Shown here: one piece after another, positions 24,656 to 35,329 of the stretch
Numbering within the stretch: position 1 is the stretch's first letter
Layout of the letters: every line of letters starts with the position of its first letter
Assembly: GCA_028023455.1 (NCBI GenBank)
Contig: JAQFVV010000152.1
Coordinates: 686,001-750,000 of the forward strand
DNA: 64,000 nucleotides
DNA from: Epiperipatus broadwayi
Lineage: Eukaryota > Onychophora > Udeonychophora > Euonychophora > Peripatidae
Direction of reading: 5' to 3'
The notes under the pieces: generated by a model
Told to the model about the DNA's origin: nothing
What the model saw: only the letters and a program-made list of their open reading frames with translations
Database searches by the model: none
Made by a program: the position numbers and the translations under genes

Positions 24656-25394
24656 AAAGACTGTCTATTTATAAATCAAATAGAAATTCTTAGAATAATA
24701 TAATACTAGCCCCCCCCCAAAAAAAAAATTGTTAAATTTCTTCCACAATCATGGTTTCATCTATTAACACATAGACTTTTTATAGTAAAATTCAATTAAA
24801 AGACACAACATATATATAAAACAAAATTGATTTCCCATCATTTAGTTCAAAAAACAATTCCTTTTATATCAAAGGAAGGCTTCATTAAATTGGTGACCTC
24901 AGATTCAAAAGGTTTTATCATCAAAGTTTCATTTACTGTTCTTTCAATTTACTTTTTTCATAAAAGAAAATCTCTGCATTGTCAAATAATATTTTATGAC
25001 ATGTATTTTATTCATAAGTGTACAAAATTGAGTTATATTTATTTTTAACTGTTCTTTTATGAACTTTAACTCTTTTATTAAGAAGATTTACTTTGACCTA
25101 TATAAAGTTTATGATAACTGCTAAAAATTTTATAAACTACTCCAGGAATAGAATTGCTAACAATTGATTGTTTTGAACTATTTTATAAGAATTTAAATTC
25201 AGGACTTTTTTCCAGGTCACTTTCATACAACTCAATAAAAAACTATTTTTATAAATCAATTTACAAAATGATGACTTATATAGTAAAAAAATTAACTTTT
25301 TATTCTCATTAACAATTAAATCTTTACTATTAACAGATTTATAGATATTTTATTAAATATATTTCTAACAAATTCTTGATTATAATATAACTCA
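24656..25394. other. AT-rich DNA, nothing recognised
   Basis: The small open frame near 24827 has no recognisable domain. Confidence 0.35.
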
Positions 25395-28300
25395 ATATCA
25401 TCATCATCAACCATTATTAATCCACTGCAGGATGAAGGTTTCTCCAATTTCAAACCATCTTCTGTGATCTTAAGCTTCTCTTCTTCATATCACCCCTGCA
25501 CACATTCTTATTTCATCCATCCATCTCACATGTGGTCTCTTTCTGGGTCTTTTAAATCTCTTGGAATCCAGTTTAAGATTTCAATTGTCCATCTATTATC
25601 ATTTCTTCTAGCAATATGTCCAGCCCAACTCCACTTTAGTCTTTTATTTTTTTTAATGAGGTCAGTAACACATGTTTGTTCTCTTACCCATATATTGCAT
25701 TTCTTTCTCTTCTTGTTACTCCTAACATGCATCTCTCCATACCTTCTTTGTGTATTGCTCTTCTATTAAGTGTTCAAGTCTCAGATCCATATATAAAAAC
25801 TGGTAAAACACATTTATTAAATAACTTTTTTTTTCCAAACATATAGGCATATTTCCATTTAGTATCAAGTTATTTCTGCCAAAAGCACTCCAACCAAATT
25901 TAATACTATGATTAATTTCATTCATTATGTTACCATAAGTATTAATAATCTGACCAAGATCTTTGTAGCTGTTAACTTCTTCTAACCCATCATAATAAAT
26001 CTTTATTTTCATATTTTGAGAAAATCCATTAAACATTACTTTAGTCTTTTTAACATTTATCTTTAGTCCTACTTTCATCTGATAACTCCTGTAACATTTC
26101 TTGCAGCTCTAAAGCATTATTTGCAAAAACAACTACATCACCTGCAAAATTTAAATGACTTAAATAACCTCCATTTACTTTTGCTCCTTTAGATTCCCAT
26201 TTTAATCTACAAAATACTTCTTGCAGCACTGCTGTAAAACATTTTGGAGATATAGAATCACCCTGTCTTACACTCTTCTCAACATTGACTTTCCAAGTAT
26301 CATTATGTAATATAATTGTTGCTATTGCATTTTTATAAATATTCTTTAAAATATGACAATATCCTGGATCTATACCTTGATGATGAAGAAATATTTATAG
26401 AATCAAGTGCCTTTTTATAATCTACAAATCCAAAGCATAATGGTAACTCATATTCATTTGTCCTTTCTATAACTTCTCTCAATACCTGGGTATGATCTAC
26501 TGTATTAAAACCACTTTGAAATTCGGCTTGTTCTCTTGGTTGGTGGAAATCTAATGTTCTCTGTAGACGAGTTGTAATTATCTTGGTAAAATTTTTGTAT
26601 AAAACTGATAAAAGACTGATAGATCTGTAATTTCTAATATCTTCTTTGTCACCTTTTTTAAAATATTAATACTGAATTTTTCCAATCATCTAGTATATCT
26701 TTATCATTTAGACATTTCATATATAACTTTGCTAAAAAATATTCTCTTTCTTCACCTGCTTCTTTTAATATCAATTATAATTCCATCATTACCTGGAGCC
26801 TTTCCTCTCTTCATAAATTTAATTGTATGTCTCACATCTTCATTTAATATTCTGGGCAATTTGGAACATATAATAGATATGGGAGCTACTTGTTCTTTAT
26901 TATTATAGAATTCTTGATAGAAGTCTTCTACCCATTTCATGATGTCATCTCTCTTTTTAGTAATAGTTCCATCTTTTTTCCTTATTGCAGATAAAAAAAA
27001 TTCATTTCAATACTCAAATGTTGTTTTACACTCTTGAGACTTTTATTCTCTTCTATAGCTTTCATTGCTAGTTCACAGTTATACTTTCTTATATCATTTT
27101 CAACTCTTTTCTGCATGATTTTACAGAATTTGAGGTATTCAATCTTTTTTAATGCATTATTTTTTATATCTTCATATTCCTTTTTTTATAAATTCTCTAG
27201 TCACAGTAGAAATTTTATTGGTCAGTTGCTGCTTTTTTCTACAAGCTCTCTTTGTTGCAGTTTTTAAAAGTGTATCAGTTATTCTCTTATTAATTTCATT
27301 CAAATCTGAATCATGTTCAAAATCTACTAATACTTGAAATCGATTTGTAAGTTGTAATTTAAATTCAGTTGAAGTATTTCTGAAGATTAGGAATATCAAC
27401 TGTAAATATTGTTTTCCTTAATAATTTTTGCCTCTCTAGTTTTGCATTAACACATAACTTACATCTTACTAATTGATGATCACTTCCTGTGTTAAATTTA
27501 TTAAGAACATTACAAGCTTGAAATATATGTTTTCTTTTATTCTAAATATAAACCAATTCTGCTGAACCTTCATTTGAATACTTCCATGTCCTTTTTTTTC
27601 TACCATTTTTCTCAAAAAAATAATTCTTAATATAAAGTTTTTTTTCTGAAAACTCCATAAGTCTATGTCCTCTCTCATTTCTATTACCATAACCAAAATT
27701 ACATCCAGAACTTTCATCTTTCATTTGTTTACCAATTCTAGCAATAAAGTTTCCTGTAACAATTTTAAAATGTTGTTTACTCTGATCAAAAGCCTTTTGT
27801 ACATCCATATAAAAATTGTCTACTCCTTCATCACTATGAGAACTTGCTGGGACATAAACCTGAATCATCTGCATTTGGTATCTGCTATTAAGTTATATAA
27901 CTAATCTTGCCACTCTGTCTGATACACCATCAATCTCCACAATATTGTTCTTCCACTTTTTATTTATAATGAATCCTACTCCACTTGTATTTCCAATATG
28001 TGTGCCTTTATAATAGAGTATATGTCCACTTTTTAAATCAATTGTCTTTTCACTTTTTCTTTTAATTTTATGTTCCATTTAATATAAGACAGTTCTTCTA
28101 ATTCTTGCAATCTTCTTTCACTTCAAAGTGATCTGCAGGTGTAAGTACCTAAATAAAAAGTCATCATCAAATGGTTGCCTGGGTCCACAATCAGGGTATT
28201 CTTAGCACCCTCTGCCTCCATCCACCAACCGCTGCCTTAATTGGTGACTTTACAGCTTCCTGGGAATAAGGGTCATAATTTATTTTTGTTTGTCATGATT
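25395..28300 (-). mobile_element. RTE-type LINE, full-length but decayed (left arm)
   Basis: Minus-strand copy of the family at 10287 and 30240. The 3' tail is ATCATCATCATCAACC at the low-coordinate end, the RT catalytic region lies around 26100-26300, and the endonuclease around 27540-28130. It contains many frameshifts and stops. It is head-to-head with the plus-strand copy at 30240-33200. Confidence 0.85.
25526..28078 (-). pseudogene. LINE endonuclease-reverse transcriptase, decayed (left arm)
   Basis: Order on the minus strand: EN block with KSGHILYYKGTH and SGVGFIINKKWKNNIVEIDG (28078-27893), then the EN core (27874-27542), where the usual GDFNARIG catalytic block reads GNFIARIG. The EN Asp is therefore lost. 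Next come a linker with a coiled, Lys-rich stretch (27399-27172), RT fingers (KRGKAPGNDG near 26790), RT motifs around 26100-26500, thumb (26078-25722) and the C-terminal WSWAGH and DNRWTIEILN blocks (25732-25526). At least six frame breaks make it inactive. The intact Trp in NKKWKNN shows that the stop at the same place in the right arm (30631) is secondary. Confidence 0.75.
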
Positions 28301-28460
28301 GTATGTATCTATTGGAAAAATATTTATAGTTTACATGTACATTCATTTTGCCTTATCAGACAACTAAAAAAAAAGACTATGGTGTTTCTTGATCTTAAAC
28401 TCAGAGGTAAAAGGCCAATAAATTTACTATGTTGGCTAATGCATGTTGGTAAGCAGCCCA

Positions 28461-28628
28461 TCCATGTTCTTATACTATATTAATAATCACACAGTAATAA
28501 CAGCTGCATCAACAAGACAAGAATGTATGAAGTGGACATTAGGATCCATGTTCTTATACTATATTAATAATCACACAGTAATAACAGCTGCATCAACAAG
28601 ACAAGAATGTATGAAGTGGACATTAGGA
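28461..28628. repeat. perfect tandem duplication, 2 x 84 bp
   Basis: Units 28461-28544 and 28545-28628 read identical. As 84 is a multiple of three, the duplication keeps an incidental frame open and creates a repeated 28-residue translation that should not be taken as a protein. The right arm of the palindrome has a single, diverged copy of the unit at about 30105-30195. Confidence 0.93.
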
Positions 28629-28639
28629 ATTTGTTCTGC

Positions 28640-29150
28640 TTGGTTCCTTTAAGGCCTCCAAAAAGAATCAAAAAGTCTCCTTTCAGTTAATAGCAAACTC
28701 CTTTTGCAGCCATAACTCAATATAGTCAGAAGTAAATTGACTCATCTGAATATAACTATTATTTTCAAAATTATTAAGTCTTTTATTTCTATAACAAAAA
28801 TTTAATAAAGAAAGTGTTTTATGAATATTAGATTGATAACTGTCTGATCTCATCATATTTTGTAATTTTTTTTCTTTAATAAAATCACTACAAAATAAAA
28901 CATTACCAACTTTATTGATAGTTAAATCAAGTAAGTTTAATTTAAAAATTCAAAAATATCTCCTCTCAATAGTAAATTTAATATTAGAATTAAAATCACT
29001 GATACTATCAAAAAAATCATCAACATAACTAACAAAAAAATTTAAAAAAACAGAAAAATTATTAACAACACTATTCTCTAAAAAATAGACACAGTATATT
29101 AAAAGAGAAATCACTTAACCATAAACCCATCCCTCCTTGTTTCTTTAAAA
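28640..29150 (-). pseudogene. Penelope-like element RT fragment (left arm)
   Basis: Minus-strand translation: a GMGLWLSDFSFNI block in the place of motif B, then the catalytic box VSYVDDFFDSI near 29000-29035, then the thumb region INKVGNVLFCSDF, SDSYQSNIHKTLSLLNFCYR and SQFTSDYIEL (near 28690-28745). Frames change at least once near 29090. The GIY-YIG part that should follow is missing; within a few codons the sequence passes into the spacer shared with the other arm. It belongs to a different PLE lineage from the 17-19 kb element, since the residues around the YxDD box differ clearly. Confidence 0.7.
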
Positions 29151-29159
29151 TTATTTCTT

Positions 29160-30060
29160 AAGTGTGTTAATGATTGCTTGTTTGTTATACAAAAAAGATA
29201 AATTGAAGGATTTTTTATATATATTTAATGCTTTTTATTCTAATATTAAATTTACTCTTGAGGGGGTGGGAGTACTTTTGAATTTGTTAAATTAATATTT
29301 CATGATTTTAAGTATTAATAAAGTTGACAATATTATGTTATGTAGTCAATTTTATTAATGCAAAAAATTTAAGAAGTGTCAAAAGGTCAAAATGTAATCA
29401 ACCTTTCACTCATAATAAACTTTTTTTATTGAATTTTTGTAATAGGAATGGAAGACAATGATTTTGAAAATATTAGTTCTATTCAGAGGAGTCAATTTGC
29501 TTCTGACTATATTGAGTTAGATTGTAATCATGACATTATTATGAATATTATAAAAATATCTATAAATCTGTTAATAATAATTTAATTGTTAGTGAAAATA
29601 AAAAGTTGACTTCTTTATTATTTGTCATCAATTTGTGAATGGATTTTAAGAATAGCTTTTTATTGGGTGCTATGAAAGTGGCCTGAAAGAAAGCCTGAAC
29701 TTAAATTCATTAGAAAATGTTTCAAAACAGTGAATTGATAACAAATTTAATCTTGGGGTTGTTTATAAGATTCTTTGTACTTATCATAAAATTTATATAG
29801 GCCAAAATAAATCAAATCTTAATGAAAGAGTTAAAGTTTATAAGAATACAGTTGGAAATAGATATCATAACTCAGCTTTGTATATTCATGAACTGAATAT
29901 AGGTCATGAAATATTATTTGATAATGCCAAGGTTATCTTTTATGAAAAACCTGAATTGAAAAAAAAGAGTAAAAGAAACTTTGATGATAAAACTTTTTGA
30001 ATGAGAGGTCATCAATCTCATGAAGACATCCCTTGATGTTAAAGGAACTTGATTTTTGAA
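29160..30060 (+). pseudogene. Penelope-like element RT end plus GIY-YIG domain (right arm)
   Basis: From 29160 to 29530 the plus strand is a decayed counterpart of the left-arm PLE. It shares ATTCTAATATTAAATTTACT(A/C)TTGAG, a degenerate TATTAATAAAGTTG piece and TTCTGACTATATTGAGTTA. It then continues into a GIY-YIG endonuclease domain: VVYKILCTYHKIYIGQ near 29757-29805 gives the two signature strands, LNERVKVYKN holds the usual Arg, HELNIGHEILFDNAKV gives the middle, and IFYEKPELKKKSKRN the active-site Glu helix (near 29935-29975). A TGA ends it near 29998. GIY-YIG supplies the DNA nick for PLE insertion. RT motif C is no longer legible here. Confidence 0.75.
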
Positions 30061-30239
30061 GTGAATAATGGGATATCTATTTTTTTTGTATATAGCAGGG
30101 CAAATTTTTAATGTTCACTCCATATGTTTTTGTCATTGCAGCTGTTATTACTATGTGATTATTCATATAGTATACAAACATAAATGGGCTGATCACCAAC
30201 ACCCATTAGCCAACATGGTGAGTTTATTGGCATTTTACC

Positions 30240-33200
30240 TCCAAGTTTAAGAATATTTTTTCCAATATATACAATCATGACAGACAAAAATAAATCATGG
30301 CTCTCATTCCCAGGAGGCTGTAAAGTCACCAACCAAGGCAGCAGTTGGTGGCTGAAGGTGGAGAGTGCTAATAATCACCTGATTATGAACTCAGGCTGCC
30401 ATTTGTTGATGACTTTTTATTTAGGTACTTACAACTGCAGATCACTTTCAAGTGAAGGAAGATTGCAAGAGTTAGAAGAACTGTTTTATATTAAATGGGA
30501 CATTACTGGACTTTGTGAAGTTAGAAGAAAATATGAAAAAACAATTGATTTTAAAAGTGAACATATATGCTACTATAAAAGCACAAATATTGTAAATACA
30601 AGTGGAGTAGGCTTCATTCTAAATAAAAAATGAGGCAATAACATTGTGGAGATTGATGGGGTATCAGATGGAGTGGCAAGATTAGTTTTACAACTTAATA
30701 GCAGATACCAAGTGCAGATAATTCAGGTTTATGCCCCACCAAGTTCTCATTGTGATGAAGTAGTAGATTTTTATATGAATGCACAAAAGGCTTTTGATCA
30801 GAGGAAACAACATTTTAAAATTGTTATGGGAGACTTTAATGCTAGAATTGGTAAACAAAAAAAAGTTGAAAGTACTGTAGGTAATTTTGGTTATGGTAAT
30901 AGAAATGAGAGAGGACATAGACTTGTGGAGTTTGCAGTAAAAGAAAAACTTTATATTATGAAAATTTTTTTTTAGAAAAATGTTAAAAGGAAATGGACAT
31001 GGAAGCATCCAAATGAAGGTACAGCAGAATTGGATTACATTTTGACTAACAGACAATACATATTTCAAGATTATAATGTTATTAATAAATTTAACACAGG
31101 AAGTGATCATTGATAAGTAAGATGTAAGATACATGTTAATGCAAAAGTAGAGAGAAAAAAAATATTAAGAAAAACAATATTTACTGTTGATATTCCTAAT
31201 CTTCAGAAACATTCTAATGAATTTAAATTAGAACTTACAAATCGGTTTCAAGTATTATGAGATTTTGAACATGATTCAGATTTGAATGAAATTAATATGA
31301 AAATAACTGATACAATTTTAAAAATTGCAACAAAGTTAGCTGGCAGAAAAAAGCAACAATTGAACAACAAAATTTCTACTGAGACTAGAAAATTTATGAA
31401 GAAAAGAAGGAAAATGAAGATATACAAAAATGACGCATTAAAAAGGATTGAATATCTCGAATTTTGTAAAATGGTGCAGAAAAGAGTTGAAAATGATATA
31501 AGAATATATAACTGTGAACTAGCAAGGAAAGCTGTAGAAGAAAGTAAAAGTCTCAAGAATGTAAAACAACATTTTGGTAGTGGTAGGAAATTTATATCTG
31601 CAATAAGAAAAAAAGATGGAATTATTACTAAAAACAGAGATGACATCATGAAATGTGTAGAAGACTTTTATCAAGAATTATATAGTAATAAAGAACAAGT
31701 ACCTCCTATATCTATTACATCTTCCGAATTGCCCAGAATTTTAAATGAAGAAGTGAGACATGAAATAAAATATATGAAGAAAAGAAAGACTCCAGGTAAT
31801 GATGGAATTACAATTGATATATTAAAAGAAGCAGGTGAAGAAATAAAAAATATTTTAGCAAAGTTATATATCAATTATCTAAATCATAAAGATGTACCAG
31901 ATAATTGGAAAAATGCAGTAATATTAATATTTAAGAAAGGTGATAAAGAAGATATTAGTAATTACAGACCTATCAGTGTTTTATCAGTTTTATACAAAAT
32001 TTTTACCAAGATAATTACAGCTCATCTACAGATAACATTGGATTTTCACCAACCAAGAGAACAAGTTGGATTTAAAAGTGGTTTTAGTACAGTAGATCAT
32101 ATCCAGTTGTTGAAAGAAGTTATAGAAAGGACAAATGAATATGAGTTGTCATTATGTTTTGGATTTGTAGATTATGAAAAGGCATTTGATTCTATAAACA
32201 TTTCAATAATTAAAGCATTGAATCATCAAGGTATTGATCCAGGATATTGCCATATTTTAAAGAATATTTATAAAAATGCAACAGCAACAATTAGATTACA
32301 TAATGATACTGGGAAAGTCAACATTGAGATGGGTGTAAGACAGGTTGTCTCCATATCTCCAAAACTTTTTACAGCAGTGCTGCAAAAAGTATTTTGTAGA
32401 TTAAAATGGAAAGCTAAAGGAGTGAAAGTAAATGGAGATTATTTAAGTCATTTAGATTTTGCAGATGATGTAGTTGTTTTTGCAAATAATGCTTTAGAGC
32501 TACAGGAAATGTTGCAGGAGTTATCAGATGAAAGAAGGACTAAAGATAAATGTTAAAAAGACTAAAGTAATGTTTAATCGATTTTTTCAAAATATGAAAA
32601 TAAAGATTGATTATGATGAGTTCAAAGAAGTTAATAGTTACAAGTACCTTGGTCAGATTATTAATACAGATGGAAACATAATGGATGAAATTAATCATAG
32701 AATTAAACTTGGTTGGAGTCCTTTTGGTAGAAATAACTTGATACTAAAAGGAAATATTCCTTTTTTGTTTGAAAAAAAAAGTTTTTAACAATTGTGTTTT
32801 GGACACTTAATAAAAGAGCAATACAGAGACTTGACCATTCAAAGAAGTATAGAGAGATCCATGTTGGGAATAACAAGAAGAGATCGAAACTGATATGTAT
32901 GGATAAGAGAACAAACAGGTGTTACTGACCTCATTGAAAAATTAAGAGATTGAAGTGGAGTTGGGCTGGACATATTTCTAGAAGAGATGATAATAGATGG
33001 GCAATTGAAATCTTAAACTGGATTCCAAGAGATTGTAAAAGACCCAGAAAGAGACCATATGTTAGATGGATGGATGAAATAAGAAAGTGTGCAGCAGAGA
33101 TGTGGAGAAGAAAAGCTAAAGATCAGAGAAGATGGATTGAACAAGGAGAGACCTTCATCTGGCAGTGGACTGATAATAGTTGATGATGATGATGATAATC
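30240..33200 (+). mobile_element. RTE-type LINE, full-length (right arm)
   Basis: Runs from a 5' region shared with the left arm to a TGATGATGATGATGATAAT tail at about 33181-33200. Its single coding frame can be followed for over 2.2 kb, which makes it the better preserved of the two long copies. Confidence 0.88.
30277..33183 (+). pseudogene. LINE AP-endonuclease plus reverse transcriptase
   Basis: One frame runs from 30277 to 32556, interrupted only by in-frame stops (TGA at 30631 where the left arm has Trp, one near 30974, a pair near 31113, one near 31257). Domains: EN start LGTYNCRSLSSEGRLQELEE; GLCEVRR (EN catalytic Glu); IVMGDFNARIG (EN Asp/Asn); TGSDH (EN His) near 31100; RT fingers KRKTPGNDGITIDI; YRPISVLSVLYKI; motif A FGFVDYEKAFDSI; motif B altered to GVRQVVSISPKLF where the 10.3-kb copy has RQGDPISPKLF; motif C LDFADDVVVF. 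A frameshift near 32530 moves the thumb to another frame, another follows near 32790, and the C-terminal block with RWMDEIRKC ends near 33183. The changed motif B would probably stop polymerisation even if the stops were ignored. Confidence 0.85.
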
Positions 33201-33412
33201 AAGTCTGCTATTTCAGCATTTTTTGCTCATGATCATGAGAGCTATGCAATTAAAAAGAGTTAATTAAACCTACTCTGCTTCATTTATTGTCATGTACCTG
33301 CTTAATGGTTATCTGTTCTAGAGATCATTAAGTCTACCTTCAAAAATATATATTTGTGTGTATTGAAATTTCTTTTAAATATACAATCACAAATTAAATG
33401 CTGTGTAGTCCC

Positions 33413-33448
33413 TTATATATATATATATATATATATAATCTAGTAATA

Positions 33449-33483
<35 letters not shown>
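33413..33483. repeat. interrupted (TA)n
   Basis: Two TA runs flank AATCTAGTAATAGT. The second run abuts the fold-back element. Confidence 0.9.
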
Positions 33484-33487
<4 letters not shown>

Positions 33488-33790
33488 CTAGATGGAGTTT
33501 AGCAATAGCTCTAATCAAGCTTTTATTTTATAAATGCCAAAAAAGGAAAAATACAAAATCTCTATTGGGGTCCCTATCTCCAGACCAATTGGTTTTGAGC
33601 TTGTAGCTGTTTTTAGTGGAGCACTGGGACTCTAGAAACTAGATCCAGCAGTCCATGGAGGTGAACCACAAGTTTGAAACCAATTGGTCTGGAGATAGGG
33701 ACCACAATAGGAATTTTGATTTTTTTCTCTTTTTGGTACTTACAAAATAAAGGTGTGATTAGAGATATTGGTAAACTCCATCTAGTGATT
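33484..33790. mobile_element. fold-back (MITE-like) element, about 305 bp
   Basis: The arms (33484-33620 and 33655-33790) are imperfect reverse complements, outer ends ATTACTAGATGGAGTTTA and, from the right, ATCACTAGATGGAGTTTA. The best-matched inner part, GGTCCCTATCTCCAGACCAATTGGTTT, is present in both arms. The loop is about 35 bp. There is no coding capacity, and the ACTAG end does not identify a superfamily for me. A short ORF on the minus strand here is a by-product. Confidence 0.75.
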
Positions 33791-34814
33791 GTAAAATACA
33801 AGCTTAAAAGCAAGTTTTTAAATTTATGACTCTTGACACATATAATCACAAATTATTGTAATTTCCGAAGTCTAGCAAGACATTAAACCATGTTTTTTTT
33901 GTTTGTCATGTATTACTAATAAAGTGTTTGTAATTTCACATATATATTGGATTATGTGTCCTGTTTGCCACAGGGGAGTCATTTATGAACTAATTCTAAG
34001 AGTCTCTAACTCTCCCTGATCATTGAGCCAATTATAATGAAGTATTATGTGAGGTTGAAATGAGTTGTGATGGTATAACTTACTGTAGTGGTGATTTAAT
34101 TGTTGTCAGCTCACTCCAACCATTACAATGTGTAATTAATTAATTGTTGTCCAGTCCAGAAGTCTAAGCTGAAATTAGTAAAGAGTTTAAAATCTACTTT
34201 GCAGTGAAACATAATGGAAATTTTAATTAAATGTTTAACAATAACCATTAAATTATTTCTGTTTAAATTTTGTACTTGAAGAAGATTCTACATGACTCAT
34301 CATTATTGCATAAGAAATTTAATAGATAGTATTATTGGTTTATTTTTTATATGCTGGAATATTAAAGCTGTTAAAAATTTTTATATTATTTTTGGTATTT
34401 TAAAGCAGTTCTTAATTATGCAAAAAATGCTTTTGCTCAAACTATTATGATATGCTGAGAAGAATAAGATTGTTAAAAAACTCTAAAGTGTTTAAATATT
34501 TTTCACCAATGTATATTTAAAAATGCCTTTGTGATTCCACTAGATGGCGTTAGTTGACTTAGTGTGTACACAAACAAGACAAAGAGCTAAGTTAAAATTA
34601 AAAAAAAATTTTTTTAGTTTAATGTTGTTTATGCATGCATTGATCTTTTGAAAGCAGCAATATAAAGAATATTGATTGTGTATGAAAGTATAAATTGTGA
34701 TTGAGAGAGTGAGTTATTTAAAAGATTGAAAATTTTTGTGTTTAACTGCTTGAAAGATTTTCATTTGCCATTTTAGGTCTAGTAGTTTTTTTTTTTTTTA
34801 AAAAAAAAGTTGTT
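33791..34814. other. AT-rich DNA, nothing recognised
   Basis: No supported feature. The last 250 bp may be the first part of the 5' UTR of the following LINE. Confidence 0.35.
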
Positions 34815-34853
34815 CTTGTTGAATGTGTAATAGTGTAAGAATAATTATAAAAA

Positions 34854-35300
34854 AGTTGTATGTAAATTTAATTCATTTTAGCTAAGTTTCTTACTGAAAG
34901 TTTTTTTAAATTTTAAAATAGACATTTATTTTGAGAAAAAAGGCAACGTTTGGGAGCCTAATGTTAGAAAACATGTGGTTGTGGTTATAGTTTGATCACA
35001 TTTGGGAAAAAGTTTTTATTTTTTCTGTATAAGGGTGTGTGAAGAATAGAAGAGGTATTATAAAGAGGTACTTAAAAAAAAGTTGCATGTAAGTTTAATT
35101 CATTTTAGTTAAGTTTGTTATTGAAGGTTTTTTTCTATTTTAAAAGAGACATTTATTTTGATAAAAAAGTTAATGTTTGGGAGGCCTAATGTTAGAAAAT
35201 ACATGGTTATAGTTTGATCAAGTTAGGGAAAAAGTTAAAAAGTTTTTATTTTTTCATATAAGGATATTTGAAGAATAGGAGAAGCATTATAAAGTCAAAT
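34854..35300 (+). repeat. tandem 5'UTR monomers of the CR1-group LINE
   Basis: Two units with a period of 227 bp: 34854-35080 and 35081 to about 35300. Shared blocks include AGTTG(T/C)ATGTAA, TTTAATTCATTTTAG, GACATTTATTTTGA, AATGTTAGAAAA, TATAGTTTGATCA and GAAGAATAG(A/G)AGA(A/G)G. The 35 bp before the first unit resemble the end of a unit, so the array may start with a truncated copy. They sit 30 bp upstream of the ORF1 start and probably hold the internal promoter. Confidence 0.75.
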
Positions 35301-35329
35301 ATACAATAGGTGAATTGAAAAATAAGAAT

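Larger units (their letters stand above)
25395..33200. repeat. 7.8-kb imperfect palindrome of PLE and LINE sequence
   Basis: The left arm (25395 to about 29140) and right arm (about 29150-33200) match in reverse complement over nearly their whole length. From the centre outwards each arm has: PLE RT sequence, a short spacer with GCAGCTGTTATTACT(A/G)TGTGATTATT as a landmark, the LINE 5' region with a GGTGACTTTACAGC(T/C)(T/A)CC-like block, LINE endonuclease, RT and (TGA)n tail. Arms differ by roughly 15 percent in the parts I compared. The left arm lacks about 530 bp that hold the PLE GIY-YIG domain on the right (29530-30060), and carries an 84-bp tandem duplication. The outer ends of both arms coincide with the LINE 3' tail; sequence beyond them is unrelated. 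Confidence 0.75.

Noticed and set aside
28443-28652. A 69-codon protein with two identical 28-residue repeats
   Set aside because: It comes from the 84-bp DNA duplication inside a decayed palindrome arm; nothing supports translation.
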